The notes under the pieces: model-generated
Database searches by the model: none
Seen by the model: only the letters and a program-made list of their open reading frames with translations
What the model was told of the DNA's origin: nothing
Made by a program: the position numbers and the translations under genes
Assembly: GCA_049975505.1 (NCBI GenBank)
Contig: JBNGCY010000039.1
Coordinates: forward strand, 1 to 24,037
DNA length: 24,037 nt
Direction: 5' to 3'
From: JAIVHC01 sp049975505
GTDB lineage: Bacteria > Desulfobacterota > Desulfuromonadia > Desulfuromonadales > Desulfuromonadaceae
Shown here: positions 8,151 to 15,240 of the stretch, piece by piece
How the letters are laid out: every line of letters begins with the position of its first letter
How positions within the stretch are numbered: the first letter of the stretch is position 1

Positions 8151-8942
8151 TTAGGCGCGGAAGCGTCTGCTGTGCTCCAGCAGATAGACTGTGGCGAGGA
8201 GTAAAATCAGAGTCAACCCTCCACTGAGGGAAAAAGCCAGCCCCAGCGAGATATCGCCTACCCCCAGAAGTGCATGTCGAAAGCCATCGAGGATATAGAA
8301 GAGCGGATTGCACTGTGAAATAAAGCGCCAGAACGGTGGAAGAATCGATATAGGATAGAAAACCCCGCCCAGAAATACCAGCGGCAGAATTACAAAATTG
8401 ATATATAAGGACAAACCGTCGAAGCTGTTGGCAAAGGTTCCTGCGATCAACCCCAGTAGAGCAAAAAGCATGCTCGCAATAAGCGCCATAAGTACAGCAT
8501 AAAATGGATATACCCAGGGCAGTTCGGCAAACCGGGTAGAAATCAGTCCCACAACTCCGCCCACCAGCAACCCGCGCACCATCCCGGCCAGGGTGTAGGC
8601 AGCTACAATCTGGCGGGAGGATATGGGCATTACCAGCAGATCTGCAATACTTCCCAGATGTCGCGACATGAACAGCGAAGAAGAGGTGTTGGTAAAGGAG
8701 TTGTTGATGACCCCCATAAGTATCAGACCGGGAATTACAAACTGTGCATAACTGAACCCGTCAACTACACTGATTCTCTCGCCCAGGGTTGCTCCGAATA
8801 CAAACAGATACAGGCAGGCTATCAGAATCGGGGTTACCAGAGTCTGGGTCCATACCCGCATAAAGCGTTGAATTTCTTTGAGTAACAGAGTAAAAAAGGC
8901 GCGCGAAGCGGTAAAATCATGGTCATGAGTATATAATTGCAT
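8151..8942 (-). CDS. ABC-2 type transporter permease, YadH-like
   Basis: Membrane half of an ABC exporter, 263 residues with about six hydrophobic segments. It contains the ABC-2 signature region around residues 195-235 (LVFLGGVFYPISILPPFWRFISQCNPLFYILDGFR is read across this part). The N-terminal stretch EIQRFMRVWTQTLVTPIL closely resembles E. coli YadH. It follows the ATPase gene by 31 bases on the same strand, so the two form one exporter. No ribosome binding site is obvious ahead of the ATG at 8942. The substrate is not known from sequence; relatives of this type include drug, polysaccharide and lipid-linked exporters. Confidence 0.88.
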   Translation of the reverse strand: MQLYTHDHDFTASRAFFTLLLKEIQRFMRVWTQTLVTPILIACLYLFVFGATLGERISVVDGFSYAQFVIPGLILMGVINNSFTNTSSSLFMSRHLGSIADLLVMPISSRQIVAAYTLAGMVRGLLVGGVVGLISTRFAELPWVYPFYAVLMALIASMLFALLGLIAGTFANSFDGLSLYINFVILPLVFLGGVFYPISILPPFWRFISQCNPLFYILDGFRHALLGVGDISLGLAFSLSGGLTLILLLATVYLLEHSRRFRA

Positions 8943-8973
8943 ATCAGTCTGTAGTGGGCAGAATAAAAAGAGA

Positions 8974-9897
8974 TCAACCTCTGGGCTGGGTGAGGCGCAG
9001 GAAAATTTCTTCCAGAGAAGGCTCGGCGGATGTGATATTCTGCACTACGATATCTGCCTTGGCGAGTTCAGTCACAATGGTTCCGATATCCTCTGTTGGC
9101 CCGGTTTTAAGCGAAATCTTGTGCCCGCTTCGATCCAGTTCAGGATCGAAGCGGTGCAGGATTTCGGGGATATTCTGCAAGGGCATGCGCACATGGAGTT
9201 TGTAGCGGCGCACATGTTCACATTGCACAAGTTTGCTGGTTTCCTCCAGCGCCACAAGCGCACCATCCTTTAAAATTGCTATGCGATCGCACATCTGTTG
9301 CGCTTCTTCAAGATAGTGGGTTGTCAGCAAAATAGATGTTCCACCGCTATTGATATCGCGGATGAATTGCCACAGGATATGGCGCAACTCCACATCCACC
9401 CCGGCGGTGGGCTCATCCAATATTAACAGTCTGGGTTTATGAATAAGGGCCTTTGCGAGCATGAAGCGTCGTTTTAAGCCTCCGGAAAGCTGATGCATCT
9501 CCTTGTGGATATGTTCTTTTAACTGCAGACGTTCAACCAGATAATCCTGCCAGTGGCGGTCACGTCTTAAGCCGAAAAACCCCGGATGGAGGTTGAGTGC
9601 CTGCTGAATGGTGAAAAAGGGGTCGGCAACAATCTCCTGATGCATGATCCCGGTCAGGCGTCGGGCTTTCGGGACCACCGGGGTTTGCGAAGTTATTCTG
9701 TGCCCGAAAACGGATATTTCACCCGTCTCAATACGGGTAACACCGCCGATCATGTTGATGGTGGTACTTTTACCCGCACCATTAGGGCCGAGCAGACCAA
9801 AAATTTCGCCCGGCGCAATAGAAAAACTCAGGCGATCAACGACACGTGTGGATGCATAACTTTTACACAGATTTTTTAATTCCAGAGCGGGTATCAT
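8974..9897 (-). CDS. ABC transporter ATP-binding protein, YadG-like
   Basis: ATPase half of the exporter, 307 residues. The Walker A motif GPNGAGKS is at about residues 38-45, the ABC signature LSGGLKRR at about 138, Walker B LLILDEPTAGVD at about 157-168, and the switch histidine follows in LLTTHYLEEA. DEPTAGVDVELR and THYLEEA are shared with E. coli YadG and DrrA-like exporters. About 80 C-terminal residues past the NBD form an extra domain of the DUF4162 type. It is transcribed first, with the permease behind it. On the minus strand a TATAGT (9909-9904) lies just before the ATG and no ribosome binding site is visible, so the message may be leaderless. Confidence 0.92.
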   Translation of the reverse strand: MIPALELKNLCKSYASTRVVDRLSFSIAPGEIFGLLGPNGAGKSTTINMIGGVTRIETGEISVFGHRITSQTPVVPKARRLTGIMHQEIVADPFFTIQQALNLHPGFFGLRRDRHWQDYLVERLQLKEHIHKEMHQLSGGLKRRFMLAKALIHKPRLLILDEPTAGVDVELRHILWQFIRDINSGGTSILLTTHYLEEAQQMCDRIAILKDGALVALEETSKLVQCEHVRRYKLHVRMPLQNIPEILHRFDPELDRSGHKISLKTGPTEDIGTIVTELAKADIVVQNITSAEPSLEEIFLRLTQPRG

Positions 9898-9995
9898 ATC
9901 TATACTATAGCCCAGATGACAGCGTGGTGAGAACCTTTCATTTCAAGAAATCTTTGTGTAAAGTGATGCGTAAATCAAAAGCTCCGAGTAGGAGA

Positions 9996-10008
9996 TTGTC
10001 TTAGACAA
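9996..10008. promoter_or_regulatory. Perfect palindrome in the ABC-queC intergenic region
   Basis: TTGTCTTAGACAA is a perfect inverted repeat with a single central T (10002). It lies in the 187-bp gap between the divergent ABC exporter and queC-folE2 operons, 77 bp before queC. It has the look of a small dimeric repressor site, but the regulator is unknown. No preQ1 riboswitch consensus was found in this gap. Confidence 0.4.
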
Positions 10009-10084
10009 AATAAGGGTACAGGGTTATTTAAGATCGCAATCAAGCTGTAAACAGCAGATAAGACAGGAAAGCGATACACATATT

Positions 10085-10795
10085 ATGAAAAAAGCGGTAG
10101 TACTGTACAGCGGCGGGCTTGATTCCACCACCTGTGTCGCGCTGGCCAGAGCACAGGGATACGAGGTGTATGGTTTGAGTTTTGCCTACGGGCAACGCCA
10201 CAGCGTGGAGCTCGAAAAGGCCCGGGAGTTTGCCCCCAGACTGGGAATAGAAAAACATCTGGTATTGAATGTGGACATGCGCCTGATCGGCGGGAGTGCT
10301 CTTACCGCCGATATCGAAGTGCCCAAGGCGGATAGCGACCAGGGTCACATCCCGATCACCTATGTGCCGGCACGCAATACCATTTTTCTCTCCTATGCGC
10401 TGGCATGGGCGGAAGTGTTGGAGTGTTTCGATATTTTCATCGGGGTAAATGCCGTGGATTACTCCGGGTACCCGGATTGTCGCCCCGAATTTATAGAAGC
10501 GTTTATGCATATGGCCAACCTCGCCACCAAAGCAGGGGTGGAACAGCGCGGCACCTATACCATCCATGCCCCCCTGATACATATGAGCAAAGCTGAAATT
10601 ATCAGAGCCGGAAGCGAACTCGGGGTAAATTATGCGTTTACCCATTCATGTTATAATCCCGATTCTGAAGGTCGGGCGTGCGGGAGCTGTGATTCCTGTG
10701 TTCTGCGCTTAAAAGGCTTTAGTGACGCCGGTCTGAAAGACCCGGCAGCATATCAACCCTGCGCGGGGGAAAACTATGCCATCCCCAATGCCTGA
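10085..10795 (+). CDS. queC: 7-cyano-7-deazaguanine (preQ0) synthase
   Basis: QueC turns 7-carboxy-7-deazaguanine into preQ0 using ATP and ammonia, a step of queuosine tRNA modification. The 236 residues carry the PP-loop SGGLDS (9-14) near the N-terminus and the zinc site with C189, C199, C202 and C205 (HSCYNP...ACGSCDSC). GVNAVDYSGYPDCRPEF, the substrate loop, is intact. The start ATG has AGGAAAG 13 bases upstream, a little far. Its last 20 bases overlap folE2, so the two are co-transcribed. queD and queE are not in the window. Confidence 0.96.
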   Translation: MKKAVVLYSGGLDSTTCVALARAQGYEVYGLSFAYGQRHSVELEKAREFAPRLGIEKHLVLNVDMRLIGGSALTADIEVPKADSDQGHIPITYVPARNTIFLSYALAWAEVLECFDIFIGVNAVDYSGYPDCRPEFIEAFMHMANLATKAGVEQRGTYTIHAPLIHMSKAEIIRAGSELGVNYAFTHSCYNPDSEGRACGSCDSCVLRLKGFSDAGLKDPAAYQPCAGENYAIPNA

Positions 10796-11567
10796 CATTC
10801 AGCAGTCTCCGGATACGCGGCGCATTGCCATCGATAAGGTCGGAGTGAAAAATGTGCAGTATCCGATAGTGGTGCAGGACAAGAACAACTCGCGCCAGCA
10901 CACCATCGCCCGGGTGAATATGTATGTCGAACTGCCCCATCAGTTCAAAGGGACCCATATGAGCCGCTTCATGGAGATCCTCAACCGCTACCGCGATGAA
11001 GAGGTGACCCTGAACGATATGGAGCCGTTACTGCGAGAAATGCTTACCAGGCTCGAGTCGGAATGTGCGCATATGGAACTGAGCTTCCCCTACTTTATCG
11101 AAAAAACCGCCCCGGCGAGCGGAGCGAAAGGACTTATGAGCTATGAGTGCCGTTTTCTTGCGACTCTGCGCCACGAAAAGGACTTTATCCTCGAGGTAAG
11201 TGTCCCGGTGACGTCCCTCTGTCCGTGCTCGCGCGACATCAGTGAGTATGGAGCTCACAATCAGCGCAGCTGTGTCACTGTAGCTATTCGCGCTCGGGAT
11301 ATGATCTGGATCGAGGATCTGATCGCTCTTGTGGAAGAGTGTGGCAGTGCTCCGGTGTATTCGCTCTTAAAGCGTGAGGACGAGAAGGTGGTTACAGAGC
11401 AGGCATATCAAAATCCGATGTTTGTAGAGGATATTGTGCGCTCGGTTACTGTGCGCCTGCAGGAGATTCCGTGTATCACCTGGTTTCGGGTGGAATGTGA
11501 AAACTTTGAATCAATCCACAATCACTCTGCTTACGCAACCTTGGAAAACTGTCCTTCCTGTGGATAA
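10776..11567 (+). CDS. folE2: GTP cyclohydrolase IB (FolE2)
   Basis: FolE2 opens GTP to 7,8-dihydroneopterin triphosphate, the shared precursor of folate and of QueD substrate in the queuosine pathway. The 263 residues contain the family motifs KGTHMSRFMEILN, FPYFIEKTAPASG, TSLCPCSRDISEYGAHNQRS and ENFESIHNHSAYA. The metal and active-site residues known from the Neisseria enzyme (C147, H159, E201, H246) line up with C149, H161, E203 and H248 at a constant offset of 2. The ATG at 10776 is 6 bases after CGGGGGA, better placed than the ATG at 10788. It is not QueF, as the NADPH reductase motifs are missing. Its stop codon lies inside a DnaA-box sequence. Confidence 0.93.
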   Translation: MPSPMPDIQQSPDTRRIAIDKVGVKNVQYPIVVQDKNNSRQHTIARVNMYVELPHQFKGTHMSRFMEILNRYRDEEVTLNDMEPLLREMLTRLESECAHMELSFPYFIEKTAPASGAKGLMSYECRFLATLRHEKDFILEVSVPVTSLCPCSRDISEYGAHNQRSCVTVAIRARDMIWIEDLIALVEECGSAPVYSLLKREDEKVVTEQAYQNPMFVEDIVRSVTVRLQEIPCITWFRVECENFESIHNHSAYATLENCPSCG

Positions 11568-11596
11568 CCCTGTGGGTTCCACAACTTTATCCACAG
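11558..11596. promoter_or_regulatory. Dyad with two perfect inverted DnaA boxes
   Basis: CTGTGGATAA (11558-11567) and TTATCCACAG (11587-11596) are perfect inverted copies, each containing the high-affinity DnaA box TTATCCACA. Nested on the same centre (base 11577) is a second inverted pair, TGTGG (11571-11575) and CCACA (11579-11583). The left arm includes the folE2 stop codon. No T-run follows on either strand, so it does not read as an intrinsic terminator. It may be a DnaA binding site; function is inference. Confidence 0.6.
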
Positions 11597-11676
11597 AAAA
11601 GTGGCGCTAATAACCTGAATAACCGAGAAGTTGGTAAAACTACCCGACAATAAATTCATATCAGATGGAGTAAAGC

Positions 11677-12339
11677 GTGATTGAATTACTATTAGACGCC
11701 GGACCGGTGGTAAAACTGGTGTTGCTGATACTTGTGTATTTCTCTGTCGTATCCTGGGGCATCATTTTTTATAAATGGCGCAGCATCCGCCGGGCTTTGA
11801 AGCAGAGTCAGGATTTCCAGGAGCATTTCTGGCAGAATCGGCGCATTGACCACATGGCACAGGAGCTTAAGCGCTATCCCGCTTCGCCCCTTAGCAATGT
11901 CTTCAGAAATGGTTATCAGGAACTGGTGCGCATGCAGCGCGGTCAGGCAGAGGAGCAGGGGATCCCTGCCAATGCCGGCGCCAATGTGAATCGTGCCATG
12001 GAGCGTTCCTGCACGGCAGAGACCGAACAGCTCGAAAAGCACCTGACCTTTCTGGCCACTACAGCGTCCGCAACCCCGTTCATCGGACTGTTTGGCACAG
12101 TGTGGGGAATCATGGATTCGTTTCATGGCATCGGACAGAGCGGCAGTGCCTCTCTTGCCGTCGTGGCCCCGGGTATATCCGAAGCTCTGGTGGCCACCGC
12201 TGTAGGCTTGATGGCTGCCATCCCGGCTGTAGTGGCATACAATCACCTTCTCAACAAAGTTAACGTGCTTGTGGGACAGATGGACAGTTTCAGACAGGAC
12301 TTTCTCAATATTGTGGACAACCTGAAGCGGAGAAGCTGA
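11677..12339 (+). CDS. tolQ: TolQ/ExbB-type proton channel subunit
   Basis: Inner-membrane proton channel of the Tol system, which uses the proton gradient to move TolA and supports outer-membrane constriction at division. 220 residues with three membrane helices (about 11-33, 126-148, 165-190) and a large cytoplasmic loop between the first two, as in TolQ. The conserved ATTASATPFIGLFGTVWGIMDSF and ISEALVATAVGLMAAIPAVVAYN are present. The start is GTG at 11677 after ATGGAG. The stop overlaps the tolR start by one base (TGATG). tolR, tolA and tolB behind it support Tol rather than Exb function. Confidence 0.93.
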   Translation: MIELLLDAGPVVKLVLLILVYFSVVSWGIIFYKWRSIRRALKQSQDFQEHFWQNRRIDHMAQELKRYPASPLSNVFRNGYQELVRMQRGQAEEQGIPANAGANVNRAMERSCTAETEQLEKHLTFLATTASATPFIGLFGTVWGIMDSFHGIGQSGSASLAVVAPGISEALVATAVGLMAAIPAVVAYNHLLNKVNVLVGQMDSFRQDFLNIVDNLKRRS

Positions 12340-12755
12340 TGCAGAACCGGTCTACACAGCGGCGTAGCGCACTGGCTCAGATCAATGTCACCCCCTTTGT
12401 GGATGTGATGCTGGTGCTTCTGATTATCTTTATGGTTACCGCGCCTATGCTGGAAAAAGGAGTGGACGTGGATCTGCCCAGGGTGGAACAGGCTCCCGAT
12501 CTGGATGCGGCGCAGGAATCACTGATTGTAAGTATTGATGCCCGGAACCGCCTTTATGTCGGACGCCAGCAGGTGGATTCGCCGGCGAAAATGATCGCCG
12601 TGCTGCAACAGATCCTCAAAGAGAGGGAAAACAAAGAGGTATATCTGGAAGCGGATCGGAAAGTGGCTTACGAGCAAGTGGTTCAGGTTATGGCGGCGCT
12701 ACGCAAGGCCGGAGTAACCCAGCTGGGTATGATAGCCACAGAACCTGAATTATAA
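12339..12755 (+). CDS. tolR: TolR/ExbD-type protein
   Basis: Partner of TolQ, with one membrane helix and a periplasmic domain. 138 residues; the helix at about 18-36 has INVTPFVDVMLVLLIIFM, including the proton-carrying aspartate D22. The periplasmic part ends with VMAALRKAGVTQLGMIATEP, typical for the family. It starts at ATG 12339, overlapping the tolQ stop, and is followed after 4 bases by tolA. Nothing is missing. Confidence 0.93.
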   Translation: MQNRSTQRRSALAQINVTPFVDVMLVLLIIFMVTAPMLEKGVDVDLPRVEQAPDLDAAQESLIVSIDARNRLYVGRQQVDSPAKMIAVLQQILKERENKEVYLEADRKVAYEQVVQVMAALRKAGVTQLGMIATEPEL

Positions 12756-12759
12756 ATCT

Positions 12760-13683
12760 ATGAAACGCAATATGGCACAGCGACATAGGAATAATACCCC
12801 GTCCGCGGCATCTGAGCCCGGTCTGGGACGGATGCTGGCCCTTTCGGTGGTATTGCACATCCTTATTCTGGTGTATCTCTCGGGTGCCGTGTTCTATCAG
12901 ACCAGGGAACCGCAACGCATCAGCTATAAAGTGAATCTGGTCAACAAGCCCGTGGCTCAGCCGCGCCAGGGAAGGCCGGATGCGCAGCAGCAGATATCTG
13001 AACCAGAACCCGAAGCTGGAACCAGGCCGGAACCGAAGCCGGAACCGAAGCCGGAACCGAAGCCGGAACCGAAGCCGGAACCGAAGCCGGAACCGAAGCC
13101 GGCGAAAAAAATTAAGCCGGAGGAAAAAGCGGAGCAAAAAAGTGCCCCTGAGCCTGCACCAGAGCCCAGGAAGACAAAAACAGAAACCGCCTCTTCATCA
13201 GTGCAGCCGCAGCATCAGATGATGACTCCGGAGGAGATAGAAAATCTCTACCGGCAGGATACCCGTAAAAACATTGAAGAGATGCGCAAGAAGCAGGAAG
13301 CGCGTGAGCGTATTGAGCGTCTCAAGCAGGAGCTTGCAGCAGGTGTAAAGGAGCAAAGCCTGGCAACGGTGGTTGCCCAGCGTGTGGGAAGCAGTAGCGG
13401 AAGGGGAAAGCAGGCCGGCGTTGATCACGCAGAGTGGATCAAAACCTATCTGATGGAACACTGGACTCTCCCTACTTCTCACTGGGATAAGCGCTACAGT
13501 GTGGTGGAACTGCGCTTTGATTCCCTGGGCAGACGCACCGGCTTCAGGGTGATTCGCTCCTCGGGAGACAGTCTGTTTGATGCAAGTGTAAGAAAAGCCG
13601 CCATGAAACTGGATAAGCTCCCTTCTGCACCGGGAGAGGAGCAATCCTGGAGGATTAAATTTGACCCGGAAGAGAAATACTAG
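12760..13683 (+). CDS. tolA: TolA/TonB-like energy-transducing protein
   Basis: A periplasm-spanning link between TolQR and the outer-membrane side. 307 residues: a cytoplasmic tail, one membrane helix (about 25-46) with the S29-x3-H33 pair that TolA and TonB use to contact TolQ/ExbB, then a Pro/Glu/Lys-rich spacer with a PEPK repeat (about 90-114), a charged helical stretch (NIEEMRKKQEARERIERLKQE, about 168-188) and a TonB-type C-terminal domain (about 225-307). TolA by context, though the Pro-rich spacer resembles TonB. No strong ribosome binding site precedes the ATG, so translation may be coupled to tolR. A second ATG is four codons downstream. Confidence 0.85.
   Translation: MKRNMAQRHRNNTPSAASEPGLGRMLALSVVLHILILVYLSGAVFYQTREPQRISYKVNLVNKPVAQPRQGRPDAQQQISEPEPEAGTRPEPKPEPKPEPKPEPKPEPKPEPKPAKKIKPEEKAEQKSAPEPAPEPRKTKTETASSSVQPQHQMMTPEEIENLYRQDTRKNIEEMRKKQEARERIERLKQELAAGVKEQSLATVVAQRVGSSSGRGKQAGVDHAEWIKTYLMEHWTLPTSHWDKRYSVVELRFDSLGRRTGFRVIRSSGDSLFDASVRKAAMKLDKLPSAPGEEQSWRIKFDPEEKY
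13029..13100 (+). repeat. Six exact copies of a 12-bp tandem repeat in tolA
   Basis: GGAACCGAAGCC is repeated six times without a single mismatch. In frame it encodes repeated Pro-Glu-Pro-Lys. Identity at the DNA level, including third codon positions, points to recent slippage rather than selection on protein alone. Loss or gain of units would change the spacer by four residues without a frameshift. Confidence 0.95.
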
Positions 13684-13686
13684 CTT

Positions 13687-14979
13687 ATGAGATATGCTGT
13701 TATTCTGCTGTTGTGGATAGTGTTCACCGCCAGTGCCGGCACTGCGGCAGGAGCTGACATCGAGATCACCACTCCCGGGCGGACGGCTATCCCCACAGGA
13801 CAGCCGGAGTTTTTGCCCCTGGGAACCAGTGATGCGGATGTGGAGCGCGAAATTGAAGAGGTGCTCAGCCACGATCTCGATTTGAGCGGAATGTTTGACA
13901 TCATCGACCGGGATGCATATTTCGAAGATGCGCACCGCATTGCTCTGAGCAGTGCCGAGGTGAATTTCCCGCAGTGGGAGCTTCTCGGGGCCCAGCTGCT
14001 TATCAGGGGAGCGTATCTGCTCAAGGGCGATCAGATAGAACTGAAAGCGCGCCTCTTTGATGTGGACAGGCGACGCCTGCTTACCGGACATAACTACAAA
14101 GGGGACAGGCAGGATCTGCGCCGCATGTTGCATCGCTTTGTGGATCAGGTTCTCGAAACCCTTACAGGTACCCGGGGTTCATTTGATTCCAATATCGCCT
14201 TTATCTCAAGCGCGAGCGGCAGCAAAGAACTCTACCTCAGTGATATCGATGGACACAACGTCAGGCGCATCACCCGCCATCGCAATCTCGTGCTCAATCC
14301 GGATTTTTCCCCTCAGGGGCGGGAACTGGTTTTCACCTCCTACCGGGAGGACAACCCTGACCTCTATCGCCGCAGTATTTACAGTGCAACAGAGGCGCGC
14401 ATCTCTGCGCGCGAGGGTCTTAATATTGCTGCACGCTACAGCCCCGATGGCAGGGAGCTGGCGGTTGCCCTGTCAAAGGACGGGAATGCGGAACTCTACC
14501 TGCTTGGTGCCAACGGCAGAATTCACAAACGCCTCACCCATGCATGGGGTATTGATGTTGATCCGAGCTGGAGCCCGCTCGGCGACAGAATCGCATTTGT
14601 CTCCAACCGTCACGGAAATCCACACATATTTATCCTTGATCTTTTGAGCGAGAAGGTTGAACGTCTGACCGGCAAGGGGAAATACAACGCCACTCCGGCA
14701 TGGAGTCCAGATGGAGAGTGGATTTTGTTTACCCGCCTGGAAGAGGGAAGGTTCAATATCTATCGCATTCGTCCGGATGGCAGCGATGAACACCCGATTA
14801 CCTTCGGGAAGGGCAACAAAGAGCACCCGCGCTGGAGTCCGGATGGGCGCTTTATTATCTACTCTAACGACATTTCGGGACGCAAACGCCTGTATATCAT
14901 GCGGGCAGACGGATCCGGCGCACGTGAGATTGATTCCCTGCCCGGCGCATGCAGCCATCCGGCCTGGGGCACGCGCTGA
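13687..14979 (+). CDS. tolB: Tol-Pal system beta-propeller protein TolB
   Basis: Periplasmic part of the Tol-Pal system that binds Pal and TolA. The 430 residues begin with a signal peptide (MRYAVILLLWIVFTASAGTA, cleavage near residue 23), then the TolB N-terminal domain (about 24-150) and a six-bladed propeller with repeated SPDG/SPLG-type turns (YSPDGRELA, WSPLGDRIAFVSNR, WSPDGEWILFTR, WSPDGRFIIYSN). Length is normal. It follows tolA by 3 bases. The usual next gene, pal, is absent: the sequence after the stop goes directly into a promoter and riboswitch. Confidence 0.96.
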   Translation: MRYAVILLLWIVFTASAGTAAGADIEITTPGRTAIPTGQPEFLPLGTSDADVEREIEEVLSHDLDLSGMFDIIDRDAYFEDAHRIALSSAEVNFPQWELLGAQLLIRGAYLLKGDQIELKARLFDVDRRRLLTGHNYKGDRQDLRRMLHRFVDQVLETLTGTRGSFDSNIAFISSASGSKELYLSDIDGHNVRRITRHRNLVLNPDFSPQGRELVFTSYREDNPDLYRRSIYSATEARISAREGLNIAARYSPDGRELAVALSKDGNAELYLLGANGRIHKRLTHAWGIDVDPSWSPLGDRIAFVSNRHGNPHIFILDLLSEKVERLTGKGKYNATPAWSPDGEWILFTRLEEGRFNIYRIRPDGSDEHPITFGKGNKEHPRWSPDGRFIIYSNDISGRKRLYIMRADGSGAREIDSLPGACSHPAWGTR

Positions 14980-15012
14980 ATGAGGATTGCTTATTTTGCG
15001 ACGCCATCAAGA

Positions 15013-15041
15013 TTGACAACAGGGTGCATTTACACTAGATT
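15013..15041 (+). promoter_or_regulatory. Sigma-70 type promoter of the metX riboswitch transcript
   Basis: Consensus -35 TTGACA (15013-15018) and -10 TAGATT (15036-15041) are 17 bp apart. The expected start, near 15048, is just ahead of the SAM riboswitch. It shows that metX has its own promoter separate from tolQRAB. Confidence 0.85.
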
Positions 15042-15055
15042 GAAGACTCGACAAC

Positions 15056-15164
15056 GTCATTATCCAGAGTGGTGGAGGGAACTGGCCCGATGAAACCACA
15101 GCAACCGGCCCCAAGCGGGCGACAGGTGCTAATTCCACCCTTAATACAAGGGAAAGATGGGGCG
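15056..15164 (+). ncRNA. SAM-I (S-box) riboswitch aptamer
   Basis: The conserved S-box core is present in order: ATCCAGAG, GGTGGAGGGA, CTGGCCCGATGAAACC, GCAACC, GGTGCTAATTCC and GAAAGATGG. SAM-I aptamers bind S-adenosylmethionine and turn off methionine genes. The closing helix P1 is weak: TTATC pairs with GATGG through two G-U pairs. It sits between a consensus promoter and an intrinsic terminator, so control is by early termination of transcription when SAM is high. Alternative pairings that could act as antiterminator are AATACAAG (15143-15150) with CTTGTATT (15190-15197), or GGGAAAG (15150-15156) with CTTTCCC (15206-15212). Confidence 0.93.
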
Positions 15165-15197
15165 AAGTCTGACAATACCTGGTTCTGTTCTTGTATT

Positions 15198-15234
15198 GAA
15201 AGACCCTTTCCCCTGTGCTGGATAGGGTCTTTTC
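15198..15234 (+). terminator. Riboswitch-controlled intrinsic terminator before metX
   Basis: AAAGACCCT (15199-15207) pairs with AGGGTCTTT (15224-15232), followed by TTC at the end of a short T-run. The hairpin ends 6 bases before the ATG at 15241. It is the expression platform of the SAM riboswitch. The AGGG of the 3' arm is the only purine run upstream of that ATG. Confidence 0.85.
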
Positions 15235-15240
15235 ATATAT

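Noticed and set aside
9960..10084. preQ1 riboswitch ahead of queC
   Set aside because: No match to the preQ1-I or preQ1-II core could be found by eye.
10776..11567. QueF (preQ0 reductase) as the product of the gene after queC
   Set aside because: Position suggested it, but the sequence has the FolE2 motifs (KGTHMSRF, CPCSRDISEYGAHNQRS, ENFESIHNHSA) and not the QueF ones.
11558..11600. The folE2-tolQ dyad as an intrinsic terminator
   Set aside because: Neither strand has a T-run after the stem, and the arms are interrupted by three unpaired bases. The exact DnaA-box match explains it better.
13029..13100. Short-period repeat as a possible CRISPR array
   Set aside because: There are no spacers; the 12-bp units are directly joined and in frame within tolA.
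12688..13137. Minus-strand open frame with a long RFRL repeat
   Set aside because: The repeat is only the reverse reading of the PEPK tandem repeat in tolA.
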